Source: Desulfotignum sp. (GTDB lineage Bacteria > Desulfobacterota > Desulfobacteria > Desulfobacterales > Desulfobacteraceae). Taken from it: DNA of 64,000 nt. Below, one piece after another: positions 17,638 to 26,090 of this stretch. Where the stretch lies: contig JAABSO010000004.1 in assembly GCA_011390335.1 (NCBI GenBank), positions 1-64,000 of the forward strand. The letters are read 5' to 3'. The translations under genes were made by a program, and so were the position numbers. Below the pieces are notes generated by a model. It did not search any database. It had not been told where the DNA came from and saw only the letters and a list, made by a program, of their open reading frames with translations. The first letter of the stretch is position 1, and every line of letters begins with the position of its first letter.

Positions 17638-18009
17638 ATTCAAGACGTAAAAATTGTGGTTGTTGAAAATGATGCAGCGCTTTTACACCTGATGCTAAAT
17701 GCCTTGAGTTATTGCGTAAACCGGGAAGTAAAGGGCTTTGGGGACAGTACACAGCTTTGGCAGTATTTCCAGGAGGGCGGCAGGGCTGATATCCTTATCT
17801 TGAATATGGATATGCCGGCAATGAACGGGTTTGATCTCATGACCCGGGTCAAACAACAGCATCCACACCTGACAGTCATTGCCATGTCCGGAATAAAAGC
17901 CTACGCCAAAACAGCCGGGGATCAGGGAGCGGACGGATTTCTGGGCAAGCCTTTTGAAATCAACGACCTGTTTGATATTGTCCAGTGTTATGTTGTGGAG
18001 GCGATCTGA
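17638..18009 (+). CDS. Stand-alone degenerate response-regulator receiver
   Basis: The protein has a receiver fold but lacks the phosphoryl-accepting Asp. The strand that should read LLDxxMP reads ILILNMDMPAMNGFD, with Asn at the acceptor position, and the acidic pair on strand 1 is VVVEND rather than VDDE. The switch Ser (AMSG) and the Lys (GKPFE) are kept. GTG 17656 would cut into the first beta strand. GGAGG at 17624-17628 instead points to ATT at 17635 or 17638, an unusual start codon. It is probably a phosphorylation-independent receiver. Confidence 0.7.
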   Translation: MQDVKIVVVENDAALLHLMLNALSYCVNREVKGFGDSTQLWQYFQEGGRADILILNMDMPAMNGFDLMTRVKQQHPHLTVIAMSGIKAYAKTAGDQGADGFLGKPFEINDLFDIVQCYVVEAI

Positions 18010-18066
18010 GATGCGGATGCGCTCTGAAACAAGGCCTTCCAATTAGCGCCTGTATTGGCGTCTGAC

Positions 18067-18627
18067 CTATTGACGTCTGATATGAAGCACAACCTTTTCC
18101 GGCAGCCGGGAAGGGGTAAACGGCAGGTAGTTGAAAAGTTTGCTTTCCAGGACCGTGGTCATTTCCCACATCACGGTGATCCGCTTCTGAAACGCTTTGT
18201 TTTCCCCATACCGGATCTGAATATATTCCAGCCGTTTGGACAAAGGCACCACCTTGTCATGGAGTACCCGTTTGTCAGCATAGTTTACAATCTCCTGCTC
18301 TGACACCGGGGCTGTTCTTTTGCAGCAGTCAAGGATAACGTGCTGCCGGATGATGTTTCCAACCTCAGGATACCCCAGATTTTCCAGCAGTTCTCCACCG
18401 GTTTCAGAATGGACTTCACCGGTTTGAAAGCTTCTGGTTTTGGTAATATCATGGAGCAGGGCCGCAGCTGTGGTCAGTTCCACATTGAGGGAAGGGGTGT
18501 TTTTTTTCAGGTACCTGCACAGACAAAGGGCGATATTGCCGACCATGACGGAATGGTCCACAACGTGGTCCATCATCCCCATGGAGCGGATAAGCGCAAA
18601 ACATTGCTTTTGGGTGGGTATTTTCAT
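18067..18627 (-). CDS. HD-domain phosphohydrolase-like protein (HDIG type)
   Basis: The 186-residue protein contains an HD domain: first metal ligand in MDHVVDHSVMVGNIA, the HD pair in AAALLHDITKT, and later HSETGGELLENLG, RQHVILD and IVNYADKRV. These residues fit a metal-dependent phosphohydrolase of the HDIG group acting on nucleotides or similar substrates. No other domain is present. It is transcribed against the preceding receiver gene and divergently from the YpsA-like gene. The substrate cannot be read. Confidence 0.82.
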   Translation of the reverse strand: MKIPTQKQCFALIRSMGMMDHVVDHSVMVGNIALCLCRYLKKNTPSLNVELTTAAALLHDITKTRSFQTGEVHSETGGELLENLGYPEVGNIIRQHVILDCCKRTAPVSEQEIVNYADKRVLHDKVVPLSKRLEYIQIRYGENKAFQKRITVMWEMTTVLESKLFNYLPFTPSRLPEKVVLHIRRQ

Positions 18628-18697
18628 AAAATGCTGTTGCAGTTATACCTTTTATTGATATGATAGAAAAGACATTTTTACAAGACAGGATTCCGGT

Positions 18698-19507
18698 ATG
18701 ATAGACAAAATAATATCCGGTGGTCAGACAGGTGCGGATCAGGCCGCCCTGGATGTGGCCGTGAAATTTAATATCCCCCACGGCGGGTGGGTACCCAAGG
18801 GACGAAAAACTGAGGCTGGTCCGTTGCCCCTGCGGTACCGGTTGACCCAGATGCCCACAACCGATTACCGGGACCGGACCCGGAAAAATGTTATGGCATC
18901 CCAGGGTACTGTCATTTTTTACCGCAGCCGCCTTGCCGGCGGATCACACCTCACAATGGAACTGGCAGCAACCTGTGAAAAACCCTGTTTTGCCCTGGAT
19001 CTTCTGGTCAATGATCCCTTTGAAGCCGCAGTCATGCTCCAGTCATTTGTGGGGGATAACAACATCCGTATCCTGAATGTGGCAGGTCCACGGGCCAGTC
19101 ATGATCCCGGAATGTACGCGGATGTGAAACTCATTCTGGAAACTTTGTTGTACCTTGTGTTTCTGGAACAGGAAAATGATTGCCCCATCCCGTTTGCCAA
19201 TAGTTCAAAACCGGCTTTCCCGGATTCTCTTGATGCGGCGGTTCAAAGGCTGGTTCAGGATCTGTCCTTGAAGGAAAAAACTGATATTGCCCGGCTGGAT
19301 GATACAAAAATCATGGATATCTATTTTTCCTGGATGGATTTTCTGCGGTTTTTCCTGGGACTGGATGCAGGGAACGAACCGCTTCTGGCAGACTGCAAAA
19401 AGCGTGCGGACACCGCGTATTTTACCATTGAGGATGCGGTCATGGAAACCATCAAGGCCCTGAAATTTTATTGTGACCAGACATACCAGCTGCGGGTTGT
19501 CAGATGA
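18698..19507 (+). CDS. Putative molybdenum carrier / YpsA-like Rossmann protein
   Basis: The first 150 residues match the putative molybdenum carrier family related to YpsA and the SLOG superfamily. They start with IISGGQTGADQAALDVA, then GGWVPKGRKTEAG, VIFYRSRLAGGSHLTMELA and LNVAGPRAS. The last 110 residues are helical (LVQDLSLKEKTDIARLDD and onward) and not part of the usual family core. Related proteins bind nucleotide-like ligands; true molybdenum binding is only a database name. The stop overlaps the rhomboid gene by 4 bp. Confidence 0.8.
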   Translation: MIDKIISGGQTGADQAALDVAVKFNIPHGGWVPKGRKTEAGPLPLRYRLTQMPTTDYRDRTRKNVMASQGTVIFYRSRLAGGSHLTMELAATCEKPCFALDLLVNDPFEAAVMLQSFVGDNNIRILNVAGPRASHDPGMYADVKLILETLLYLVFLEQENDCPIPFANSSKPAFPDSLDAAVQRLVQDLSLKEKTDIARLDDTKIMDIYFSWMDFLRFFLGLDAGNEPLLADCKKRADTAYFTIEDAVMETIKALKFYCDQTYQLRVVR

Positions 19508-20478
19508 TACCCATCAGGGACAATCAGGTATCTGACTGTGTTCCTGTGGTCACCTATGCCCTGATCAGCATGAATCTGGTGGCATGGGTAATCCAGCTCC
19601 AGGTGGGCCTGTACAATGAAGGCTTTTTTTACCATTTCGGCCTGGTGCCGGCAAAATACACGGTGGGGGAGGTGTCCCGGCATTTTGGAGTGTTCAACCA
19701 TCTGTTTTCTTTGTTTTCCTACATGTTTCTTCACGGCGGGTTCTGGCACCTGCTGGGAAATATGTGGTCTTTGTATATTTTTGGGGATAATGTTGAATCC
19801 CATTTCGGGTCGGTACGGTTTTTCGGGTTCTATATTCTGTGCGGGCTGATATCCGGTGCGTGCCATTTCATGTTCAATCCGTTTTCCATGGTCCCCACCA
19901 TTGGGGCCAGCGGTGCCATCGCCGGGGTCATGGGGGCATATTTTCTCTTGTTTCCCCGGTCCAGAATATTGACCCTGGTGCCCATTATCATCATTCCCTG
20001 GTTTATTGAAATTCCCGCCTTTATTTTTCTGGGATTCTGGTTTCTGATGCAGTTTTTAAATGCAGCAGGCCAGGGGGCAGGGGCCGGTATTGCCTGGTGG
20101 GCCCATATCGGGGGGTTCATTGCAGGGCTGGTCCTTGTCAAGATAAACCAGGGCCTGCCCAGAACCGGCACCCAGCAAAAAATCAAGCAGTACACCAGAA
20201 AACAGCGTACCCCTAGGCTGCAGACCATTCTGGCCGCGCCGGAATCCAATGACCGGGACCTGTCAGGAGATATTGCGATCTCATCTTTGGAAGCCCTCAC
20301 CGGCACCCAGAAACTGGTGACCATTCCATGGGGGTTTTACAAACCCCTTTACCGGGTATCCATTCCCCCGGGGGTGCACCAGGGAACCCGCCTGAGACTG
20401 GCCGGCATGGGCAGGTCAGTACCGGGACAACCCAAAGGAGATATGTTCTTAACCGTGCATATTAAAAATGCGATATAA
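19504..20478 (+). CDS. Rhomboid intramembrane serine protease with DnaJ C-terminal-like tail
   Basis: Residues ~10-220 form a rhomboid protease. The loop HGGFWHLLGNMWSLYIFGDN, the catalytic Ser in GASGAIAGVMGAYF and the catalytic His in WWAHIGGFIAG are all present, with six or seven membrane segments. Residues ~250-324 are soluble and resemble DnaJ C-terminal substrate-binding domain II (KLVTIPWG, VSIPPGVHQGTRLRLAGMG, GDMFLTVHIKN). The fusion suggests a chaperone-like domain at the membrane that could present or sense unfolded protein. The stop overlaps ydbH by 11 bp. Confidence 0.87.
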   Translation: MIPIRDNQVSDCVPVVTYALISMNLVAWVIQLQVGLYNEGFFYHFGLVPAKYTVGEVSRHFGVFNHLFSLFSYMFLHGGFWHLLGNMWSLYIFGDNVESHFGSVRFFGFYILCGLISGACHFMFNPFSMVPTIGASGAIAGVMGAYFLLFPRSRILTLVPIIIIPWFIEIPAFIFLGFWFLMQFLNAAGQGAGAGIAWWAHIGGFIAGLVLVKINQGLPRTGTQQKIKQYTRKQRTPRLQTILAAPESNDRDLSGDIAISSLEALTGTQKLVTIPWGFYKPLYRVSIPPGVHQGTRLRLAGMGRSVPGQPKGDMFLTVHIKNAI

Positions 20479-23038
20479 AACATTCGGCATACCTGTTTTG
20501 GTGATCCTTTTGATTCTGGCACTGGGCCTGTCGGTCCTGTATGCAGGACTGCCTTTTTTTGCCCAGAAATTTATTGAAAAAAGGTATCATCAGGTTCTCA
20601 CAGAACACAACGCTGCATTTGCGGTTCAGCATGTGGGGCTCACCCGCACCCTCTTGTCTGACCTGCGTTTTGGCAATGATATTTCCGCCGATCTGGTCCA
20701 ATTAACATATGATCCACAGGGAATCGACCTGCCTGTTGCAAAAGAGCTTGTCATTTCCGGCCTCCGGATCAAAGCCAAGTATCACGACAACCGGCTCTCC
20801 ATTGACGGGGTATCTGAACATATTGCCGGCATGGCTGCAAAAGACAGTCCGACAGGAAAAAAGCGTGCACCAAAAAAGGGGTCAGACTGGATGTCACAGC
20901 TGCCCGAGCGGTTTGTTTTACAAAATGCCGCAATGGTTTTGACCGTGAAAAACCAACCGGTCAGAATTCCCTGGAACATGGAGATCCTGCTGGACAAAGC
21001 ACAAAAAACCGCCTTCTGCAACACATCTATGTATCCTTTCGGGCAAACCGTTTCTCTGGCCACCCGGGTGGACTTTGATGGAAACATACAATCCTTTAAA
21101 CTGGAGGCTCTCTCCTTTGCCCTGAACCATCTGACCCGGTTTCTGCCGGAACACCTTGCCCCGATGCTGTCAGGTGCACCAGACCTGGTCATTGAACAGG
21201 TCTCCCACAACAACTGGCAGGTTGCACTCTCAGGCCTGCATCCGGATAATACCCGCGGGTTCGGCATGGACCACATCAATGCCAGAATACTGCACGATCA
21301 CGGCCAGATAATTGTTCTGGGGGAATTCGGCCTGACCCATCCGCTGGTGTCTGATCTCAGATTTTCCAGCCGGACCCTGGTAAAAATGGATCCGGCAGAT
21401 GCTGAAAATATAAGATTTGAAGCAACCTGTGAAAGCCAGCCCACAGACCGGGTGGTACTGGCGGATGAAAACCTTTCCGCCGGCATGGACCAGCCGCTGA
21501 TTACCCTGTCTTTGCAGGGAAACAACCAGTTTGTAGAAGGAACCATGTCGGTGCGTTCTGCACAGATCCTTGTCCACCAAAAAAATAATATATTTTCCCT
21601 GGGGCAGGCATCCGTTCAATCAGATATTGTTGGGGATCTGGCCGCAGGCACCCTGACCCTGGATATGCAGTCACAACTGTCAGGGATCCATGGGAAAAAT
21701 GATACCTGTGTGGTGGATTTTAGGCGAATGGACACAGCCGGCCGGGTTTTTTGGGACTTCAAAAAAAAGGGGCCGGAATCTCTTGCAGCAGACCTTGCCG
21801 CAGAACTGCTCCAGGGAAGTGTGTCTGCACCATCCATGGGGATTTTTGCCCGGGGCATATCTGTCAGCCTGCCTGTCACCTTTCCGGAAGCAGAAGGGTC
21901 GGGACAGTTTAGAGTAGAAGAGCTGGTGTATGACGACCGTCTGCATCTTGGTGCCACCGGCAGTATCCACAGAACCGGCCGTGCAGCAGTCGATTTTGAC
22001 GGTGTCGTGCATATGCCGGATGCTGTTGATCTTTCCTTTGCCTTCACAGGAAATGCCGGCCTGGCACCAGACCCCCATGTAAAAGTTGATGCTGAATCTG
22101 AAAGGTTCAGGTTCTCTCCTTTCAGGTTTGAAAACCTGCTGCCTGCATCTGCCTGGTCTGCTGACTATGATTTCGATGTGACAGCCAAAGGGTCTTTTCT
22201 CTGGAAAAAAAATCAGGTAACCACAGCAGGTGAACTGATCATCCATGACGGTACCCTGACCCTGCCGGATATGGATATGTCTGCAGCAGGGATAAAGGGA
22301 ACCCTGGCCATAAAGGACCTTGTGGATCCGGCATCATTCCCGGGCCAGGTGCTGACCATTGATGAGATCAAGGCCGGAGATTTTGCATTCACCGATGCAG
22401 ATATCCGGTTCACCTTAGAAGAAGATCAGCACCTGGTGGTCGAAAATATCCGTGTAAAATGGTGCGGCGGTGTGGTGTCTACGGAATCGGTAAGGTTCCC
22501 TTCTTCTGACGGGTCTGTTTCTGTAACCGTGTATTGTGACAGGATCCAGCTGAATCAGCTGCTGGAACAGCTGGGCGGACTGCATTCTCAGGGGACAGGC
22601 ACCCTTAACGGCCGGATCCCGATCCGGTTCAAAGACGGGGATATCTCCTTTGACAACGGGTTTATGTTTTCAACCCCGGGGCAGGGGGGGCGTGTCATCA
22701 TAAACAATCCCAAAAAGCTTCTGGCCGGCATACCCGTGGATTCTTCCAGATTTGTCCAGCTGGATCTGGCAGCAGAAGCGTTAAAGGATTTTGAATATAC
22801 CTGGGCTAAACTGACCTTTAACACGGATAAAGACACATTGGCGGTGAACATGGAACTTGATGGAAAGCCCGGCCGCCTGCTTCCCTTTGTATACAAAAAA
22901 GATATAGGATCATTTGTCCGGGTGGATGCAAAAAGCCCTGGATCACATTTCCAGGGCATTAAGCTGGATGTGAATCTGTATCTTCCCTTCAACCAGGTGA
23001 TGCAGTTTGGTAAACAGATCCAGAAACTGATAAAATAA
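20468..23038 (+). CDS. ydbH: YdbH-like AsmA-superfamily envelope protein
   Basis: This 856-residue protein has an N-terminal membrane anchor (VLVILLILALGLSVLYAG), then repeated beta-strand sequence typical of AsmA/TamB/YdbH bridge proteins. The C-terminus carries the YdbH hallmark: GTGTLNGRIPIRFKDGDI, then VIINNPKKLLAG and YLPFNQVMQFGKQI. In E. coli, YdbH works with the lipoprotein YnbE to move phospholipids between inner and outer membranes. Both YnbE- and YdbL-like genes follow here in the same order, which strongly supports the assignment. Confidence 0.87.
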   Translation: MRYKTFGIPVLVILLILALGLSVLYAGLPFFAQKFIEKRYHQVLTEHNAAFAVQHVGLTRTLLSDLRFGNDISADLVQLTYDPQGIDLPVAKELVISGLRIKAKYHDNRLSIDGVSEHIAGMAAKDSPTGKKRAPKKGSDWMSQLPERFVLQNAAMVLTVKNQPVRIPWNMEILLDKAQKTAFCNTSMYPFGQTVSLATRVDFDGNIQSFKLEALSFALNHLTRFLPEHLAPMLSGAPDLVIEQVSHNNWQVALSGLHPDNTRGFGMDHINARILHDHGQIIVLGEFGLTHPLVSDLRFSSRTLVKMDPADAENIRFEATCESQPTDRVVLADENLSAGMDQPLITLSLQGNNQFVEGTMSVRSAQILVHQKNNIFSLGQASVQSDIVGDLAAGTLTLDMQSQLSGIHGKNDTCVVDFRRMDTAGRVFWDFKKKGPESLAADLAAELLQGSVSAPSMGIFARGISVSLPVTFPEAEGSGQFRVEELVYDDRLHLGATGSIHRTGRAAVDFDGVVHMPDAVDLSFAFTGNAGLAPDPHVKVDAESERFRFSPFRFENLLPASAWSADYDFDVTAKGSFLWKKNQVTTAGELIIHDGTLTLPDMDMSAAGIKGTLAIKDLVDPASFPGQVLTIDEIKAGDFAFTDADIRFTLEEDQHLVVENIRVKWCGGVVSTESVRFPSSDGSVSVTVYCDRIQLNQLLEQLGGLHSQGTGTLNGRIPIRFKDGDISFDNGFMFSTPGQGGRVIINNPKKLLAGIPVDSSRFVQLDLAAEALKDFEYTWAKLTFNTDKDTLAVNMELDGKPGRLLPFVYKKDIGSFVRVDAKSPGSHFQGIKLDVNLYLPFNQVMQFGKQIQKLIK

Positions 23039-23049
23039 TAGGAGATATT

Positions 23050-23271
23050 ATGCCCATCAAACACTGTATTGTCCCGCTGGTGATAGCCCTCATGGTGTCA
23101 GGCGGCTGTAGCACCAGCCATGAAGTGGAAGTCAAGCCTGTGGAGATAAAACCCATCCACATCACCATTGATGTGAATGTAAAGGTGCAGAAAGCATTGG
23201 ATGATTTTTTTGGAGAAATTGATGCACAGGAAGAAAAAATAATGGAAGAACTGGAGAAGGAAGATGAATAA
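23050..23271 (+). CDS. ynbE: YnbE-like lipoprotein
   Basis: The 73-residue protein has a lipoprotein signal peptide ending in MVSGGC and a short mature part with KPIHITIDVNVKVQKALDDF, the family hallmark. In E. coli YnbE sits in the outer membrane and continues the beta bridge of YdbH. The acidic C-terminal helix (QEEKIMEELEKEDE) is longer than I would expect. A ribosome site (AGGAG) precedes the ATG. It overlaps ydbL by 8 bp. Confidence 0.87.
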   Translation: MPIKHCIVPLVIALMVSGGCSTSHEVEVKPVEIKPIHITIDVNVKVQKALDDFFGEIDAQEEKIMEELEKEDE

Positions 23272-23635
23272 TAAAAAAAACTCGGCTGTAATACTTCTTA
23301 TAATATTGGGTATGCTGGCTGCTGCCTGGCCTGCGGCTGCCCAGGGCATCAAGGAGCGGATGAAAGAAAGGCTTCCTGTGATAGCAGAACTCAAGAAACA
23401 AGGTGTTATAGGAGAAAACAACCGGGGATATCTGGGGTTTGTGGGTAGTCAGAAAAGCCATGAACAACTGGTGGCGGATGAAAATCAGGACCGGAAAACC
23501 ATTTACGCCCATATTGCGGCCCAGCAGAACACACAGCTGGAAGTGGTGGAAAAAAACCGTGCCCTGCAGCTTGCACAACGGGCAGCCCCGGGCACCTATA
23601 TCCAGACACCGGATGGTGCCTGGGTTAAAAAATAG
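23264..23635 (+). CDS. ydbL: YdbL-like periplasmic protein (DUF1318)
   Basis: The 123-residue protein has a cleavable signal peptide ending near AAAQG and a mature domain of the DUF1318/YdbL family: RMKERLPVIAELKKQGVIGE, GYLGFV, then NQDRKTIYAHIAAQQN. It closes the ydbH-ynbE-ydbL operon. In E. coli YdbL is reported as a periplasmic partner of YdbH-YnbE. The C-terminus (TPDGAWVKK) is typical of the family. Confidence 0.87.
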   Translation: MNNKKNSAVILLIILGMLAAAWPAAAQGIKERMKERLPVIAELKKQGVIGENNRGYLGFVGSQKSHEQLVADENQDRKTIYAHIAAQQNTQLEVVEKNRALQLAQRAAPGTYIQTPDGAWVKK

Positions 23636-23662
23636 AAAAACACCACCTGGCGGCGGGATGCA

Positions 23663-24085
23663 TCAATCCGCCATCAGGCTGGTCAGTTGCTTGTGGATGC
23701 AGAAGTAGATATCTTCGTCACTGCCGAATACATCCACCACATCCTTGTGGTTGATCAGTTTTTCCACCACAAAGGCGGTGAGATACAGGCTGGCAATATT
23801 GGGATTGGGAACCAGGGTGCGAAACGGGGCCACTGCATAGTCAATGTCAAAATCTTCTGATTTGATAAGGTTGTCCAGGCACCGCACGATCTGGTTTTCA
23901 ATGGAAGATTTGCTCACGGTTTCGATGAGGCCGTTTTCAATGAGTTTCATGGACACTTTATTGGCAAAAAATTCGGTATTGTCCCGGATCGTGCTGATGG
24001 TTTTAATTCTTTCCCTTTCCTTTGATGATTCTATCTTGGAAAGCAGTTTTGCTTCTCTGTTTCCAGAGTAAAATATTTTGGCCAT
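23663..24085 (-). CDS. Conserved hypothetical protein, 140 residues
   Basis: The protein is not recognised. It is soluble and largely helical, starting MAKIFYSGNREAKLLSKIES, with a charged N-terminal half and a C-terminal segment VFGSDEDIYFCIHKQL. There is no signal peptide or membrane segment. It has a reasonable ribosome site (AAGGAAA). It ends 27 bp from the convergent ydbL gene; between them a TGGCGG/CCGCCA hairpin could terminate it. The flanking gap 24086-24174 shows nothing further. Confidence 0.65.
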   Translation of the reverse strand: MAKIFYSGNREAKLLSKIESSKERERIKTISTIRDNTEFFANKVSMKLIENGLIETVSKSSIENQIVRCLDNLIKSEDFDIDYAVAPFRTLVPNPNIASLYLTAFVVEKLINHKDVVDVFGSDEDIYFCIHKQLTSLMAD

Positions 24086-24174
24086 GGATATGTTTCCTTA
24101 CCTTTATAAACGGTTTGATTTTAATGCTAATCCGTAATTATAGAATAAAAACAGGATAATTAGCAAGGGCAAAT

Positions 24175-25884
24175 CTACGAATCCTCAATAATCATCTGGG
24201 GGGTACGGGCCTTGAATTTGCTGATTTTAAGCCTGAATGCCAGCTGGTCGTAATAAGCCGGTGCCTGGCTGATATCCGGTGCGTTAAAGTGAAAGGCTTC
24301 CACCACCGGGCCGTCAGCATTATCCGCTTGCTGGAGCAGCATTTTGCGGTGGGCACTGCCTAAAATATGAGAGGACACCACCTTCAGGCGGCGCGACAGG
24401 AAAACCGGTTCTGGATTGGCCATGCCAAAGGGACGCAGCCGGTCCAGTTCAAGGGCCAGGTCAAAGCTGATATCATCCAGGCTGATCCGGGCATCAATTG
24501 TCAGGGTTTTTAGAAAATCGGTTTCTGAATAATGGGTTTCCAGGTGGGTATTCAGGCCGGATAACAGGTCCGGGAGCCGGTTTTTATCCAGGGTAAATCC
24601 GGTTGCCATGGCATGGCCCCCGAATTTTTCCAGCAGATGGGCATTTTCCGTCAGGGCCTGGTGAATGTTGATATTGTTGACGCTCCTCCCGGAACCCATG
24701 GCCGTATCCCCGGTGCATGCCAGCAGCATCACAGGGCACACATATTTTCTTGCCAGTTTTGATGCAGCAATCCCCAGCACACTGGGGTTCCATTTTTTGT
24801 CCCAGAGCAAAAGCAAACGGTCCTTGAGCAGGGCAGGGTCCTGCAGGATACGGTTTTCAATGTCGTTTACAATGTCCCGCTCAATGGTCTGGCGCCGGAC
24901 ATTCAGCTCATCCAGCAGAAAAGCGGTTTTTCTTGCTTCTGCAGTTTCCCGGCTGGTGAGCAGGGAGACACAGATCCTGGCATGGGAAATCCTGCCTGCG
25001 GCATTTATTCTGGGAACTATTTTGTAAGATATGTCGTCGGAATCCACCCGGTCCAAATCTATGCGGGCTGCAGCTGCAAGGGCCTGGATACCGGGGCTGG
25101 GATTTTTTCTTATCTGTTTGATGCCGCCCATGCACAATATCCTGTTTTCATGGACCAAAGGGACCATATCACCAATGGTGCCGATGGCAAACAGGTCCAG
25201 GAACTGGATAAGCCCTGGTTCTGGAAAGTCGTTCCATATGCCTTTTTCCCGGAAAAATTTGCGCAGGGCCATGACCAGAAAAAAAACCACCCCCACACCT
25301 GCCAGAAAAGAAAGACCTGATGCGCAGTCAGGCTGTTTGGGATCTACAATGGCCCATGCTGCAGGCAGATGCCCCCCTGGTTCGTGGTGGTCCGTGACAA
25401 TGACATCCATATCCTCTTTTGCCGCAGCTGCCACAGCTGCCATGCCGCTGATGCCGCAGTCCACGGTAATGATCAGGTCAATATGCCGGGCAGCGGCCAT
25501 GCGGATATGGGAGGGTGCAATCCCGTATCCTTCCTTGATGCGGTGGGGAATATACCAGGCCACGTCTGCATCCACCAGGGATAAAAATTCATGGATCAGG
25601 GTGGTGGCGGTGACACCGTCTGCATCAAAATCACCGAATATCAGGATTTTTTCCCTGTTGACAACCGCTGTATGGATACGCTCCACAGCCTTTTGCATGT
25701 CTTTCATGGAAAAAGGGTCGGTCAGGTTGTCGAAATTGGGATTGAGAAAAAAACGGGCCGCTTCAACAGTGGTGATTCCCCGGTTCCAGATTAACCCGGC
25801 AGTGATCGGATGGCATCCCAGGCCCTGTGAAAGCAGACGGACCCCTGCAGGATCAGGTGTTGCATATGTCAGGTGTGTGTTCAT
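24175..25884 (-). CDS. recJ: Single-stranded-DNA-specific exonuclease RecJ
   Basis: RecJ degrades single-stranded DNA 5' to 3' in recombination and mismatch repair. The 569-residue protein has the DHH phosphoesterase motifs in order: FGDFDADGVTATTLIHEF (residues ~78-95), the TVDCGI motif III, VIVTDHHEPGG with the DHH triad, and later GMANPEPVF in the oligonucleotide-binding domain. The DHHA1 motif GGHAMATGFTL is intact. The length matches the family. It appears monocistronic. Confidence 0.96.
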   Translation of the reverse strand: MNTHLTYATPDPAGVRLLSQGLGCHPITAGLIWNRGITTVEAARFFLNPNFDNLTDPFSMKDMQKAVERIHTAVVNREKILIFGDFDADGVTATTLIHEFLSLVDADVAWYIPHRIKEGYGIAPSHIRMAAARHIDLIITVDCGISGMAAVAAAAKEDMDVIVTDHHEPGGHLPAAWAIVDPKQPDCASGLSFLAGVGVVFFLVMALRKFFREKGIWNDFPEPGLIQFLDLFAIGTIGDMVPLVHENRILCMGGIKQIRKNPSPGIQALAAAARIDLDRVDSDDISYKIVPRINAAGRISHARICVSLLTSRETAEARKTAFLLDELNVRRQTIERDIVNDIENRILQDPALLKDRLLLLWDKKWNPSVLGIAASKLARKYVCPVMLLACTGDTAMGSGRSVNNINIHQALTENAHLLEKFGGHAMATGFTLDKNRLPDLLSGLNTHLETHYSETDFLKTLTIDARISLDDISFDLALELDRLRPFGMANPEPVFLSRRLKVVSSHILGSAHRKMLLQQADNADGPVVEAFHFNAPDISQAPAYYDQLAFRLKISKFKARTPQMIIEDS

Positions 25885-25960
25885 ATTGCCGCATCGGTGT
25901 TGGTTGAAACGGTTTTATAGTAATTGCAGGCAATAAAGTCAATCCTGGTTTCCAGTACCT

Positions 25961-26009
25961 GGATATTTGCGGGCTCCCCATAGCGCTCACGCTACTATGG
26001 CAAATATCC
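25961..26009. repeat. Nested palindrome upstream of rarD
   Basis: GGATATTTG at 25961 pairs with CAAATATCC at 26001-26009. Inside, CCATAGCG and CGCTACTATGG form a second arm around CTCA. It looks like a REP-type extragenic palindrome in the 200-bp gap between recJ and rarD. No T run follows. Confidence 0.6.
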
Positions 26010-26090
26010 TGATGATCCTGTATTTTTGGTTGCCAATCCAGTCAATGGTGCTACACTGGGGCACAAAAAATTATCAGATAAGGATATCAC

